Positions 42,979 to 51,596 of a DNA stretch of 64,000 nt are shown in pieces. The translations under genes and the position numbers were made by a program. The notes beneath the pieces were generated by a model, which was given only the letters and a program-made list of their open reading frames with translations, was not told where the DNA came from and did not search any database. How positions within the stretch are numbered: the first letter of the stretch is position 1; each line of letters opens with the position of its first letter. Source of the stretch: Homoserinimonas sp044769865 (GTDB lineage Bacteria > Actinomycetota > Actinomycetes > Actinomycetales > Microbacteriaceae); the NCBI RefSeq assembly GCF_044769865.1, contig NZ_JBIZWA010000001.1:1674001-1738000 (forward strand), in the 5' to 3' direction.

Positions 42979-43766
42979 TGGCCGAACCGGTGGTCGACAC
43001 GGAGCGCAGGAGTGGCGCGATCACGTGGGCCGGGTTGGTGACACCGGATGCTGCGGTGGCGGAGGAGTTCTACGCCGCGGTGCTGGGGTGGCGCTTCATG
43101 TCGTCGAGCCTGCTCCTCGACGTTCCGTTCGATGTTCGCGTCGCCACCGCTGGATCGGTGCCGGTCGCCTCGATCCAGCAGGGTATTGAGGAGCTGGAGT
43201 TTCCAGCGGTCTGGAACGCCTACTTCGCGGTCGATGACCTCGATGATGCCGTCGCCAGGGCGAAGGCGAACGGCGCGATCGTGCTGGCTGAGCCGTTCCA
43301 AGTCGGGGGTGGGGAGGAATCAGCCGGCTCTGTCGCGTTTCTCCTGGATCCGAACGGCGCGGGCTTCTGTCTCTGGCAGACTCCTGGCGATCTTGCACCC
43401 GTGTCGCGTGCAGAGCCGGGATTCATCACCTGGACGGTGCTCTACGCCGACGAGACGCTGGCGGGTGCCGATTTCTACGCCAAAACGCTCGGATGGCAGA
43501 TCGACGAGCCGAGTCCACTCGACGACTATCGGCTCGCGAGGCTGCCAGACGGCTCCCGCGTTGCGGCCGTTCGACGGCTGCAAGAAGGGCAATTGCCGTG
43601 TTGGCGAACGTACTTCTGTGTCGCGGATCTCGACGCCGCGCTGATGGCTGCCGTCACGCGTGGCGGGACGGTGCTCACGCCGCCGTCGCGCATCCAGGAC
43701 GGACGCATGTTCGCGATTGTTGCCGACCCCTCGGGTGCACGATTCGGAATGATGCAGGCCGACTGA
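42978..43766 (+). CDS. two-domain VOC (glyoxalase/bleomycin resistance) family protein
   Basis: A 262-residue protein made of two VOC modules (about 8-125 and 135-260), each with the pattern ITWAGLVTPDAAVAEEFYAA / FITWTVLYADETLAGADFYA and an ending such as VAFLLDPNGAGFCLWQ. It is similar to two-domain proteins related to CFP32/lactoylglutathione-lyase-like families. It sits between scoB and trmH with one-base and four-base junctions. Its codon choice looks slightly less G/C-biased in third positions than its neighbours, so later insertion is possible. The reaction is unknown. Confidence 0.78.
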   Translation: MAEPVVDTERRSGAITWAGLVTPDAAVAEEFYAAVLGWRFMSSSLLLDVPFDVRVATAGSVPVASIQQGIEELEFPAVWNAYFAVDDLDDAVARAKANGAIVLAEPFQVGGGEESAGSVAFLLDPNGAGFCLWQTPGDLAPVSRAEPGFITWTVLYADETLAGADFYAKTLGWQIDEPSPLDDYRLARLPDGSRVAAVRRLQEGQLPCWRTYFCVADLDAALMAAVTRGGTVLTPPSRIQDGRMFAIVADPSGARFGMMQAD

Positions 43767-43770
43767 GACC

Positions 43771-44583
43771 ATGCCCGTCATCCGCGTCGACTCCCTCGGT
43801 GACCCGCGGCTGGCCGACTTCGCGCATCGCACGGATGTCGCGCTCAAGAAGGCGGGCCACAACGGCGACCCGAGCGGAGAGCTTGGCCTCTACATCGCGG
43901 AGTCGGCGATCGTGCTCGAGCGGGCGCTGCGGGCCGGCCACCGCCCGCGCGCGGTGCTCGCGCTCGGCGGCTCGGTCGAGGAGGCGCAGTCGCTCGTCGG
44001 CCCCGACGTGGACATCTTCAGCGGCCCCGGCGAACTCCTCGCCGAGCTGACCGGATACGCGCTGCACCGGGGCCTCATCGCGTCGATGGAGCGGCCCCGG
44101 CTGCCCTCGGTGCCGCGATTGCTGGCGGATGCCTGCCGCGTCGTCATCATCGAGAACGTCGTCGACCCCACCAATGTGGGCGCCATCTTCCGCTCGGTCG
44201 CCGGCATCGGCGCCGACGCCGTGCTTGTCACCGAGCGCTGCTCCGACCCGCTCTATCGCCGGGCCATCCGGGTCAGCATGGGCACCGTGCTGCAGGTGCC
44301 ATGGACGCGTATCGGGCCCTGGGATTCCGCGCGGCGGGAGCTCGCGGCGTCCGGCTTCCACATCGCCGCGCTCGCGCTGACGGACGACGCCGTGGCGCTG
44401 CGCGACTTCGCGGCGGCGGCGCCCGAGCGGGTCGCCCTCGTCGTCGGCACGGAGGGGGAGGGCCTCACGCCCGAAGCGCTCGCCGCCGCCGACACCGTCG
44501 TGCAGATCCCCATGCGGCACGGCATCGACAGCCTCAACGTGGCGGCCGCCTCGGCCGTCGCGATGTATGCGCTCGCACTGTAG
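43771..44583 (+). CDS. SpoU/TrmH-family RNA 2'-O-methyltransferase
   Basis: A 270-residue RNA methyltransferase. The N-terminal part is a substrate-binding domain (IAESAIVLERALRAGHRPRA). The SPOUT catalytic domain has the three motifs: IIENVVDPTNVGAIFRSV with its N and R, VVGTEGEGLT and the knot segment IPMRHGIDSLNVAAASAVAM. The substrate (tRNA or rRNA) cannot be assigned. The junction with the preceding gene is four bases. Confidence 0.9.
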   Translation: MPVIRVDSLGDPRLADFAHRTDVALKKAGHNGDPSGELGLYIAESAIVLERALRAGHRPRAVLALGGSVEEAQSLVGPDVDIFSGPGELLAELTGYALHRGLIASMERPRLPSVPRLLADACRVVIIENVVDPTNVGAIFRSVAGIGADAVLVTERCSDPLYRRAIRVSMGTVLQVPWTRIGPWDSARRELAASGFHIAALALTDDAVALRDFAAAAPERVALVVGTEGEGLTPEALAAADTVVQIPMRHGIDSLNVAAASAVAMYALAL

Positions 44584-44605
44584 CGAGCCAGACGGAAGGA
44601 GACAC

Positions 44606-45361
44606 ATGAAGATCGAGGGAACCACCGCCGTCGTCACCGGCGCAGCGTCGGGACTCGGCGCTGCCACGGCCGAGGCGCTCGTCGCGGCGGGCGCGCACGT
44701 CGTCGGCCTCGACCTGCCGTCGCAGGTCGAGAAGGCAGACACGCGCGATGGAGTGAGGCTCGTGCCGGCCGACGTCACCTCGGAGGAGGATGTCTCGGCC
44801 GCACTCGCGACGCTTGACGCGCAGCGTCCCCTGCGCGTCGTGATCAACTGCGCCGGCATCGCCCCCGCGCGGCGAACCCTCTCCTCGCGGGGACTGCACG
44901 AGCTGGATCTCTTCCGCCGCGCGCTCGAGGTCAACACGCTCGGCACCTTCAATGTGCTGCGGCTCGCCGCCCAGGTCATGGCCGAGCAGCCTGCCGACGA
45001 CGGCGGGCAGCGGGGCGTCATCATCAACACCGCGTCGGTCGCGGCCTACGAAGGCCAGATCGGTCAGATCGCCTACGCCGCATCGAAGGGTGCCGTCGTC
45101 GGCATGACCCTCCCCGCCGCCCGCGACCTCGCCCGCTACGGCATCCGGGTCAACACGATCGCGCCCGGCATCGTCGACACGCCCATGATGGCGTCGCTCG
45201 GGCCGGAGGTGAACGCGTCACTCGCCGCGGGCATCCCGTTCCCGCAGCGCCTCGCGCGGCCCAGCGAATACGCACAGCTCGCGCTTATGCTCGTTGAACA
45301 CGACTACCTCAATGGCGAAGTGGTGCGCATGGACGGCGCACTGCGGATGCCACCCCAGTAG
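44606..45361 (+). CDS. short-chain dehydrogenase, 3-hydroxyacyl-CoA dehydrogenase type
   Basis: A 251-residue SDR. The cofactor motif is TGAASGLG, with D-L at the end of strand 2 (GLDLPS), which indicates NAD preference. NCAG is present, and the catalytic Ser-Tyr-Lys lie in NTASVAAY...QIAYAASKG. The closing VDTPMMASL and FPQRLARPSEYA patterns are those of type 2 3-hydroxyacyl-CoA dehydrogenases (HSD17B10-like). The position before a thiolase and an enoyl-CoA hydratase supports a beta-oxidation role. GGAAGGAG precedes ATG 44606. Confidence 0.85.
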   Translation: MKIEGTTAVVTGAASGLGAATAEALVAAGAHVVGLDLPSQVEKADTRDGVRLVPADVTSEEDVSAALATLDAQRPLRVVINCAGIAPARRTLSSRGLHELDLFRRALEVNTLGTFNVLRLAAQVMAEQPADDGGQRGVIINTASVAAYEGQIGQIAYAASKGAVVGMTLPAARDLARYGIRVNTIAPGIVDTPMMASLGPEVNASLAAGIPFPQRLARPSEYAQLALMLVEHDYLNGEVVRMDGALRMPPQ

Positions 45362-45414
45362 TCCGACATGACAGTGACGTCGACGAGGTCGTCGGCAGCG
45401 AAGGCAGGTACACA

Positions 45415-46602
45415 GTGACAAGCGTGATCGTGGCGGGAGCCAGGACCCCGGTGGGCAAGCTTCTCGGATCGCTCTCGGGGTTCTCCGGGGCGGAGCTTGG
45501 GGGTGTCGCGATCCGCGGCGCTCTCGAGCGAGCGGGGGTTTCAGGAGACGACATCGAGGCGGTCGTCATGGGGCAGGTGCTCACGGCAGGGGCTGGCCAG
45601 ATGCCGGCACGTCAGGCAGCCGTCAAGGGCGGCATCCCCATGAGCGTGAACGCCCTCACCGTCAACAAGGTGTGCCTCTCGGGCATCCAGGCGATCATCG
45701 TGGCCGACCAGTACATCCGCACGGGCCTCTACTCGACGGTTGTTGCCGGCGGTCAGGAGTCCATGAGCAACGCACCACACCTGCAGAATGCCCGCACGGG
45801 CCACAAGTATGGCGCCCTGACGATGGCCGACCACATGGAGGTCGACGGCCTCTTCGACGCCTTCACACAGCAGTCGATGGGGCTGCTCACCGAGAAACGC
45901 AATGACGGCGACGGCCTCTCGCGCCAGGAACAGGATGCGTTTGCCGCTCGTTCACACGAGCGCGCCGCCGCCGCGCACGCCTCTGGTGGGTTCGCCGACG
46001 AGATCGTGCCGGTGGAGGTGCCCCAGCGCAAGGGAGACCCGATCGTCGTGGATCGGGACGAGAGTGTGCGCCCTGACACGACGGTCGAGTCCCTCGCGGG
46101 CCTCCGGCCTGCCTTCCGCGCAGACGGCACCGTCACGGCAGGCAACTCCTCTCCCATCTCCGATGGGGCCTGCGCGCTCGTCATCATGAGCAAGGAGGAG
46201 GCGGAGCGTCGCGGCCTCGAGTGGATCGCCGAGATCGGTGCGCCCGGCATGGTTGCCGGACCGGACTCGACCCTGCAGCAGCAGCCTGCCGCCGCCATCC
46301 GCGATGCGTGCCGCCGCGAGGGCATCGACCCCTCGGAGCTCGACCTGATCGAGATCAACGAGGCCTTCGCCGCCGTCGGCATCGCATCGACGAGCGAGCT
46401 CGGCATTGACCCCGAGAAGGTCAATGTCAACGGTGGGGCGATTGCGATCGGCCATCCCATCGGCATGTCGGGGGCGCGGATTGTGCTCCAACTGGCCCTC
46501 GAGCTTCGGCGCCGCGGAGGCGGCATCGGGGCCGCCGCCCTCTGTGGGGGAGGCGGGCAGGGTGACGCCCTCATCATCCGGGTTCCCAAGGCAGGAGAGT
46601 GA
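45415..46602 (+). CDS. acetyl-CoA C-acetyltransferase (thiolase)
   Basis: A 395-residue thiolase. The nucleophilic Cys is in VNKVCLSGIQ, the NEAF motif in EINEAFAAVG, the His motif in GGAIAIGHPIGMSGAR and the second Cys in CGGGGQGDA. It begins at GTG 45415. Biosynthetic or degradative direction cannot be told apart from sequence; next to scoAB and an SDR, acetoacetyl-CoA interconversion is likely. Confidence 0.92.
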   Translation: MTSVIVAGARTPVGKLLGSLSGFSGAELGGVAIRGALERAGVSGDDIEAVVMGQVLTAGAGQMPARQAAVKGGIPMSVNALTVNKVCLSGIQAIIVADQYIRTGLYSTVVAGGQESMSNAPHLQNARTGHKYGALTMADHMEVDGLFDAFTQQSMGLLTEKRNDGDGLSRQEQDAFAARSHERAAAAHASGGFADEIVPVEVPQRKGDPIVVDRDESVRPDTTVESLAGLRPAFRADGTVTAGNSSPISDGACALVIMSKEEAERRGLEWIAEIGAPGMVAGPDSTLQQQPAAAIRDACRREGIDPSELDLIEINEAFAAVGIASTSELGIDPEKVNVNGGAIAIGHPIGMSGARIVLQLALELRRRGGGIGAAALCGGGGQGDALIIRVPKAGE

Positions 46603-46603
46603 C

Positions 46604-47383
46604 ATGACAGACAACAACGAGGTTGTGCTCGAGCAGCGCGGCCATGTGCTCATCATCCGCATCAACCGCCCGGAAGCGCGCAACTCCATCAATACGACGA
46701 CGGCGCGCGCGCTCGGCGTCGCCCTCGAGAAGCTGAATGACGACCCGGAGTTGCGCGTGGGGGTGCTCACCGGCACGGGTGTGGCGTTCTCGGCGGGGCA
46801 GGACCTGAAGGCCCTCGCGAACGGCGAGGCCGTCATGGAGAAGCCGGAGTGGGGGTTCGGTCAGTGGGTGCGCCACTACTGCAAGAAGCCCCTCATCGCG
46901 GCGCTAAACGGCTACGCCTTCGGTGGCGGGCTCGAGCTCGCGCTTGCCTGCGACCTCATCGTTGCGGCAGAAGGGGTTGCCCTCGGCCTCCCGGAGGTCA
47001 AGCGTGGCCTCTTCGCGGCGGGCGGCGGAGTGCCGAGGCTCGTGCAGCAGTTGCCCGAGAAGGTGGCCATGCGCATGGTGCTCACGGGTGAGCCGATCAT
47101 GACCAATGATGCCCAGCACTGGGGCCTCGTCAACGAGGTCGTCGCCGCAGACGAGGTGCTCGACACCGCCCTGGAGCTTGCGGAGCACATCGCCCAGAAC
47201 GCGCCGGTCGCGGTGCAGGCAAGCAAGCGCATCGTCGCCCTCACGACCCACTCGGGCACGTGGGAGCCCGAGGCGTGGGAGGTCATCACGGAGGAGTTCG
47301 AGCGGGTGTTCGGCTCGGAGGACGCCAAGGAAGGTGCGCAGGCATTCGCCGAGAAGCGCGAACCCATCTGGAAGGGCCGCTGA
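46604..47383 (+). CDS. enoyl-CoA hydratase/isomerase family protein
   Basis: A 259-residue crotonase-fold enzyme. The oxyanion-hole and catalytic pattern are present: GTGVAFSAGQDLKAL, ALNGYAFGGGLELALACD and the glutamate-bearing LGLPEVKRGLFAAGGG. ATG 46604 starts directly after the thiolase TGA with a single base between, behind CAGGAGAG. It hydrates trans-2-enoyl-CoA in fatty-acid breakdown, and together with the SDR and thiolases it forms a near-complete spiral apart from an acyl-CoA dehydrogenase. Confidence 0.9.
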   Translation: MTDNNEVVLEQRGHVLIIRINRPEARNSINTTTARALGVALEKLNDDPELRVGVLTGTGVAFSAGQDLKALANGEAVMEKPEWGFGQWVRHYCKKPLIAALNGYAFGGGLELALACDLIVAAEGVALGLPEVKRGLFAAGGGVPRLVQQLPEKVAMRMVLTGEPIMTNDAQHWGLVNEVVAADEVLDTALELAEHIAQNAPVAVQASKRIVALTTHSGTWEPEAWEVITEEFERVFGSEDAKEGAQAFAEKREPIWKGR

Positions 47384-47386
47384 CCG

Positions 47387-48574
47387 GTGGAGAGTGCCGT
47401 CATCGTCGATGCCGTGCGCACGGCCTCGGGCCGGGGAAAGATGGGCGGCGCACTCTCGGGTGTGCACCCCACCGACCTGCTCGCGACCGTGCTCGCATCA
47501 CTCCTGGAACGCAACGGTCTCGACTCCGCCCAGGTCGACGACGTGCTCATCGGATGCGTCAGCCAGGTCGGTGACCAGAGCAGTAACATCGCGCGCGGGG
47601 CCGTGCTCGCCGCTGGTTTCGACACCGCGGTGCCTGCGGCGACGATCGATCGCCAGTGCGGATCCAGCCAGCAGGCGGCGACCTTCGCGGCGCAGGGCGT
47701 CATGAGCGGTGCCTACGACATCGCGATCGCGGGCGGCGTCGAGTCGATGAGCCGTGTGCCCCTCGGCACCGCCGCTGCCGGTGGCAGCCCCAACGGTGAG
47801 CGGATGCGCGCCCGCTACCCCGAGGGGCTCGTCAACCAGGGCGTCTCCGCTGAGCTGATCGCCTCGAAGTGGGGATTCTCTCGGGAGGAGCTTGACGAGT
47901 TCGCGGCCGAATCGCACCGTCGGGCCGCCGAGGCCAGTGGGCACTTTCAGTGCGAAATCCTGCCCGTGACGGTCGCTGCCGAGGATGGCACCACGACTGT
48001 CGTCGATCGCGACGAGACCGTGAGAGCGGGCACGACCGTCGAAGGTCTCGCAGGGCTCCAGCCGGCGTTCCGCAACGACCGCATGGTCGAGCGCTTTCCC
48101 GACCTGGAGTGGTCGATCACGCCGGGCAACTCCTCACCGCTGACCGATGGCGCATCCGCTGTGCTGGTCATGAGCGAGACGATGGCGAAGTCGCTCGGCT
48201 TGCGGCCGCGAGCCCGGTTCCACAGTTTCTCGGTGGTCGGTGATGATCCGCTCTTCATGCTCACCGGCCCGATTCCGGCGACGCATCGCATCTTGAAGCG
48301 GTCAGGACTCTCCTTCGGCGACCTCGATGCCTACGAGGTCAATGAGGCCTTCGCCTCGGTGCCGCTCGCCTGGGCTGCCGAGTTCGGCGCCGACCCGGCG
48401 AAGCTCAATCCGCGCGGCGGGGCCATCGCGCTCGGGCACGCGCTCGGGTCGTCGGGCACCCGGCTTCTCACGACCATGCTGCACCACCTCGAGGCGACGG
48501 GCGGGCGCTACGGGCTCCAGACGATGTGCGAGGGCGGCGGCATGGCGAACGCCACCATCATCGAACGACTCTGA
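47387..48574 (+). CDS. acetyl-CoA acyltransferase (thiolase, FadA-like)
   Basis: A 395-residue second thiolase. The Cys motif is in DRQCGSSQQA, which differs from the first enzyme and is typical of FadA-type and steroid-ketothiolase-like members. NEAF is in YEVNEAFASV, GGAIALGHALGSSGTR carries the His, and the C-terminal Cys is in TMCEGGGMAN. It starts at GTG 47387, three bases after the hydratase stop. Probable 3-ketoacyl-CoA thiolase of the operon. Confidence 0.9.
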   Translation: MESAVIVDAVRTASGRGKMGGALSGVHPTDLLATVLASLLERNGLDSAQVDDVLIGCVSQVGDQSSNIARGAVLAAGFDTAVPAATIDRQCGSSQQAATFAAQGVMSGAYDIAIAGGVESMSRVPLGTAAAGGSPNGERMRARYPEGLVNQGVSAELIASKWGFSREELDEFAAESHRRAAEASGHFQCEILPVTVAAEDGTTTVVDRDETVRAGTTVEGLAGLQPAFRNDRMVERFPDLEWSITPGNSSPLTDGASAVLVMSETMAKSLGLRPRARFHSFSVVGDDPLFMLTGPIPATHRILKRSGLSFGDLDAYEVNEAFASVPLAWAAEFGADPAKLNPRGGAIALGHALGSSGTRLLTTMLHHLEATGGRYGLQTMCEGGGMANATIIERL

Positions 48575-48578
48575 GTTC

Positions 48579-49046
48579 CTACTCCGCTGGCCTCCGCAGC
48601 ATGAGCGCTGAGCGGAACGCCCTGCACACGAGTTCTCCGCGCTGGTTGAAGCCGTCGTGGCGGAACTCGACGATGCCCGCATCCGGCCGTGATTTCGACT
48701 CGCGCGCCTTCGTGACCTCGGTGACCGCTCGGATCGTGTCGCCCGCGAAGACGGGGGCCGGGAACTCGATGCTGCCGAAGCCGAGGTTCGCCACCGTGGT
48801 GCCGAGCGTGAGTTCCGGCACGCTGAGGCCCACGACCGTGCTGAGGGTCAGGAGCGAGTTGACGAGGGGCTGACCGAACTCCGTCTTGGCGGCGAACTCG
48901 GCGTCGAGGTGCAGCGGCTGCGGGTTCATCGTCATGGTCGAGAACTGCACGTTGTCGGACTCGGTGAGCGTGCGCTTGATCGCATGATGGGTCACGGCAC
49001 CCACGGGGAGATCCTCGAACCAGGAACCGAAGCGTCGTTGCGTCAT
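48579..49046 (-). CDS. MaoC-family (R)-hydratase / dehydratase
   Basis: A 155-residue single hot-dog fold protein of the MaoC type. FEDLPVGAVTHHAIKRTLTE is followed by FSTMTMNPQPLHLDAEFA, containing the Asp/His hydratase motif, then GQPLVNSLLTLSTVVGL. It is similar to mesaconyl-CoA or enoyl-CoA hydratases of C5/CoA metabolism. ATG 49046 is supported by TAGCGT seven bases upstream, and GCCGTGCACGGC, a perfect 12-bp palindrome, lies at 49060-49071 in the presumed spacer. It is convergent with the thiolase, four bases apart. Confidence 0.87.
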   Translation of the reverse strand: MTQRRFGSWFEDLPVGAVTHHAIKRTLTESDNVQFSTMTMNPQPLHLDAEFAAKTEFGQPLVNSLLTLSTVVGLSVPELTLGTTVANLGFGSIEFPAPVFAGDTIRAVTEVTKARESKSRPDAGIVEFRHDGFNQRGELVCRAFRSALMLRRPAE

Positions 49047-49078
49047 ACGGTCAACGCTAGCCGTGCACGGCTTCGCTG

Positions 49079-49660
49079 TCAGGCCTTGCGCGGGCGCCCG
49101 CGCTTGGGTGGTTCGGTGTCGAAGGGCACGTCGAGGGGAGCCCCCGCGGCTCGGGCGGCCCGGATGCGTTCCGCGACGTGGTCGAGCCACCGCACCTCCG
49201 TCTCGGCCTCGAAGATGATGGCGTCGGCCGCGAGTTGGGGGCCGAGCCCAGCGCCGTCAGGGGTAACGGACCGGGCGAGTTGCTGCAGTCGCTCGATGGC
49301 GGCGTGACGCTGGAGGGCGAGCATCCGTTCGATGTCGACGCCGGGGAGTGTCGAGGCGATCGCGACCTTGACCGCGAGATCGCTGCGGGCGGGTGCATCC
49401 GCCTGCTCGGGGGTGCTGAGCCAGCGCTCCACCTCGGCGCGGCCGGCGGCGGATGCCTCGTAGAAGATGTGTCCGTCGGCATCCGTCTGCTCGCTGCGGG
49501 TGACGAAGCCGTCGCGTTCGAGCGTCTCGAGCACCTTGTAGACCTGGCCGACGTTGAGGGGCTTGGGCGCTCCCGTGCGGCGGTCGAACTCGGCCCGCAG
49601 CAGGTAGCCGTAGCTGGGCTGCTGCGCCAGCATCGCGAGGATGCTCATCCGCACCGACAT
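49079..49660 (-). CDS. PadR-family transcriptional regulator
   Basis: A 193-residue repressor. The winged-helix domain is at the N-terminus (SILAMLAQQPSYGYLLRAEF, then NVGQVYKVLETLERDGFVTR), with a C-terminal helical dimerisation arm and a basic end PKRGRPRKA. AAAGGGG precedes the ATG by five bases. A TATGT-N7-ACATA dyad typical of PadR sites lies just upstream, so autorepression is likely. It is divergent from the type III PKS operon and is the natural candidate to control it. Confidence 0.87.
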   Translation of the reverse strand: MSVRMSILAMLAQQPSYGYLLRAEFDRRTGAPKPLNVGQVYKVLETLERDGFVTRSEQTDADGHIFYEASAAGRAEVERWLSTPEQADAPARSDLAVKVAIASTLPGVDIERMLALQRHAAIERLQQLARSVTPDGAGLGPQLAADAIIFEAETEVRWLDHVAERIRAARAAGAPLDVPFDTEPPKRGRPRKA

Positions 49661-49684
49661 CGTTACCCCTTTGCATGCTCGGTA

Positions 49685-49701
49685 TATGTATTCACAACAT
49701 A
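49685..49701. promoter_or_regulatory. PadR-type operator TATGT-N7-ACATA
   Basis: TATGT (49685-49689) and ACATA (49697-49701) flank seven bases, inside an AT-rich stretch that stands out from its surroundings. PadR-family sites commonly follow the pattern ATGT-N7/8-ACAT. It lies 25 bases ahead of the padR-like start. Confidence 0.6.
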
Positions 49702-49724
49702 CACATAAGTCGCGGGCTCGTCCA

Positions 49725-49802
49725 ACTTTCAGAATTCAGGACCGTACCGGGAGGAGGTGTTCCGCGCGGGATCGTTCCTCTACGGTCCTGAATTCTGAAA
49801 GT
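49725..49802. repeat. 78-bp element with perfect 22-bp inverted repeat
   Basis: The arms at 49725-49746 (beginning ACTTTCAGAATTCAGGACC) and 49781-49802 are exact reverse complements over 22 bases, around 34 bases. It ends 34 bases before the PKS start. Perfect arms of this length are far beyond chance. It may be a miniature inverted-repeat element, a two-sided operator or an RNA hairpin in the leader. A related solitary copy (15 of 17 bases) follows the last gene of the operon at 52693. Confidence 0.9.
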
Positions 49803-49836
49803 GCCGCGCGCAGGTGCCGGTGGTAAACACGGGAAC

Positions 49837-50916
49837 ATGCCCGCCATCATCGCCCTCGAGACCCTCGTGCCCGACACGGTCCTCCACCAAGACGCCGTGC
49901 GCGACGTCTTCGCCGCCCAGCCGGGATTGGGCCGGCTCGCCCAGCGGCTCGTGCCGGCAACCTTCGACAACGCCGCGATCGAGACTCGCCACAGCGCGAT
50001 CGCCGAGATGTCGTGGGAGAGCGACAGCGACGATCCGCTCTTCTTCGATTCGAAGTCGGGGCGGCTGCTCGTGCCCAGCACGAAAGCGCGCAACGACCTC
50101 TATGCCGAGGAGGCTGGTCGCCTCTATGTCGAGGTCGCGCGCAAGGCCACCGAGGGCATCGAACGCGACCGCATCACCCACGTCATCACGGTCTCGTGCA
50201 CGGGCTTCTTTGCCCCCGGCCCCGAGTACCTGATCGCCCGCGAACTGAAGCTGCGTCCCGGCGTGCAGCGCTACCACCTCGGATTCATGGGCTGCTACGC
50301 CTCCATGCCGGCCCTGAAGCTCGCAAAGCAGCTCGTCGACGCCGACCCCAACGCGGTCGTGCTGGTCGTGAGCGTCGAGCTCTGCACGCTGCACGTGCGC
50401 ACCTCCGACGACCCCGACCAGATCGTCGCGGCATCCCTCTTCTCCGACGGCGCGGCCGCCGCGGTCGTCGCGGCGGAGACCGTGGCTGGCGGATGCTCCC
50501 TCGACGCCTTCGAGAGTGTCGTCACCCCGGTCGGCGAGGCCGACATGGCGTGGACGATCGGCGACGAGGGCTTCGAGATGGTGCTTTCGAGCTACGTGCC
50601 GAAGATCATCGGGCAGTACATCGAGGGGGCGCTGCAGCCCCTCTTCGCCCACGCGCCTGTGCCCGAGATCGAGCACTGGGCCGTGCATCCAGGTGGCCGC
50701 AGCATCCTGGACCGCGTCGAGAGCACGCTGGGGCTGAGCGAGGCCCAGCTCGTGCCATCGCGAGAGACGCTGCGCGACTACGGCAACATGAGCAGCGCGA
50801 CCGTGCTGTTTGTGCTCAAGCACATCCTCGGGTCGGCGCAGCCGGGGGAGCGGGTGTGCGCCATGGCATTCGGTCCGGGCCTGACGGTCGAGTCCGGCCT
50901 CTTCACGGCGACGTGA
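49837..50916 (+). CDS. type III polyketide synthase (alkylresorcinol/alkylpyrone type)
   Basis: A 359-residue chalcone-synthase-fold enzyme. The catalytic Cys lies in GFMGCYASMP, the His in WAVHPGGRSI and the Asn in GNMSSATVLF; a second landmark is the early SCTGFFAPGPEYLI. The two following genes, a methyltransferase and an FAD-dependent hydroxylase in TGATG-coupled order, match phenolic-lipid operons such as srsABC of Streptomyces griseus. The likely product is an alkylresorcinol or alkylpyrone for the membrane. MPAIIALETL (ATG 49837) is chosen over an upstream in-frame ATG. It is divergent from a PadR regulator. Confidence 0.88.
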   Translation: MPAIIALETLVPDTVLHQDAVRDVFAAQPGLGRLAQRLVPATFDNAAIETRHSAIAEMSWESDSDDPLFFDSKSGRLLVPSTKARNDLYAEEAGRLYVEVARKATEGIERDRITHVITVSCTGFFAPGPEYLIARELKLRPGVQRYHLGFMGCYASMPALKLAKQLVDADPNAVVLVVSVELCTLHVRTSDDPDQIVAASLFSDGAAAAVVAAETVAGGCSLDAFESVVTPVGEADMAWTIGDEGFEMVLSSYVPKIIGQYIEGALQPLFAHAPVPEIEHWAVHPGGRSILDRVESTLGLSEAQLVPSRETLRDYGNMSSATVLFVLKHILGSAQPGERVCAMAFGPGLTVESGLFTAT

Positions 50917-51596
50917 TGCACGACCTGCGCCGGCGCGCGACCCATCTCGCCGAGTTCATGGACGACCCCGACTGCGATCGGCTGATGCTCGACCGCACCT
51001 ATCGCCGCTTCACCTACGTGAACGCGGTCGTGTCGGGCTGGCGGGCGACCTATCGCGATGTCATCCGCCCCCTGCTCAGCTCCACCGAGCCCCGCACGCT
51101 CCTCGATGTCGGGTGCGGCGGCGGCGACCTCTCCCGCGCCCTCGCGCGCTGGGCGAAACGCGACGGCGTGCGGCTCGAGGTGACGGGAGTGGATCCGGAT
51201 GCCCGTGCTCACGACTACGCGACCTCCGTGCCGTCCCACGGGGTGCACTTCGTGGCCGCCCGGGTCGAGGACCTCGAGGAGCACTACGACTTCGTCATCT
51301 CAAACCACGTGCTGCACCACGTCGACGACCTCGACGGCTTCCTGGAGGCGACGCACGCGCGCGCCCGGGTCATGACGATTCACGCCGACATTCAGCGCAG
51401 CCGCTTCGGGTACCTCGCATTCGCGGCCGGCACGACACTCGCGTGGCCGATGCTGCGCGGCTCCTTCATCCGGCCCGATGGGCTCATCTCCATCCGCCGC
51501 TCCTACACGGCCCGCGAGCTGCGTCGCACTGTCGGTAGCGGGTGGCGGGTGATCCGCCGGTTTCCGTCGCGGTACCTGCTGTTGAGAGTCGCGTGA
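50916..51596 (+). CDS. SAM-dependent methyltransferase of the phenolic-lipid operon
   Basis: A 226-residue class I methyltransferase. Motif I is in TLLDVGCGGGDLSRALA, the acidic end of strand 2 in VTGVDPDA, and post-motif FVISNHVLHHVDD. Its placement between a type III PKS and a flavoprotein suggests O-methylation of resorcinolic or hydroquinone lipids, as for SrsB. It starts at the A of the PKS TGA stop. Confidence 0.87.
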   Translation: MHDLRRRATHLAEFMDDPDCDRLMLDRTYRRFTYVNAVVSGWRATYRDVIRPLLSSTEPRTLLDVGCGGGDLSRALARWAKRDGVRLEVTGVDPDARAHDYATSVPSHGVHFVAARVEDLEEHYDFVISNHVLHHVDDLDGFLEATHARARVMTIHADIQRSRFGYLAFAAGTTLAWPMLRGSFIRPDGLISIRRSYTARELRRTVGSGWRVIRRFPSRYLLLRVA

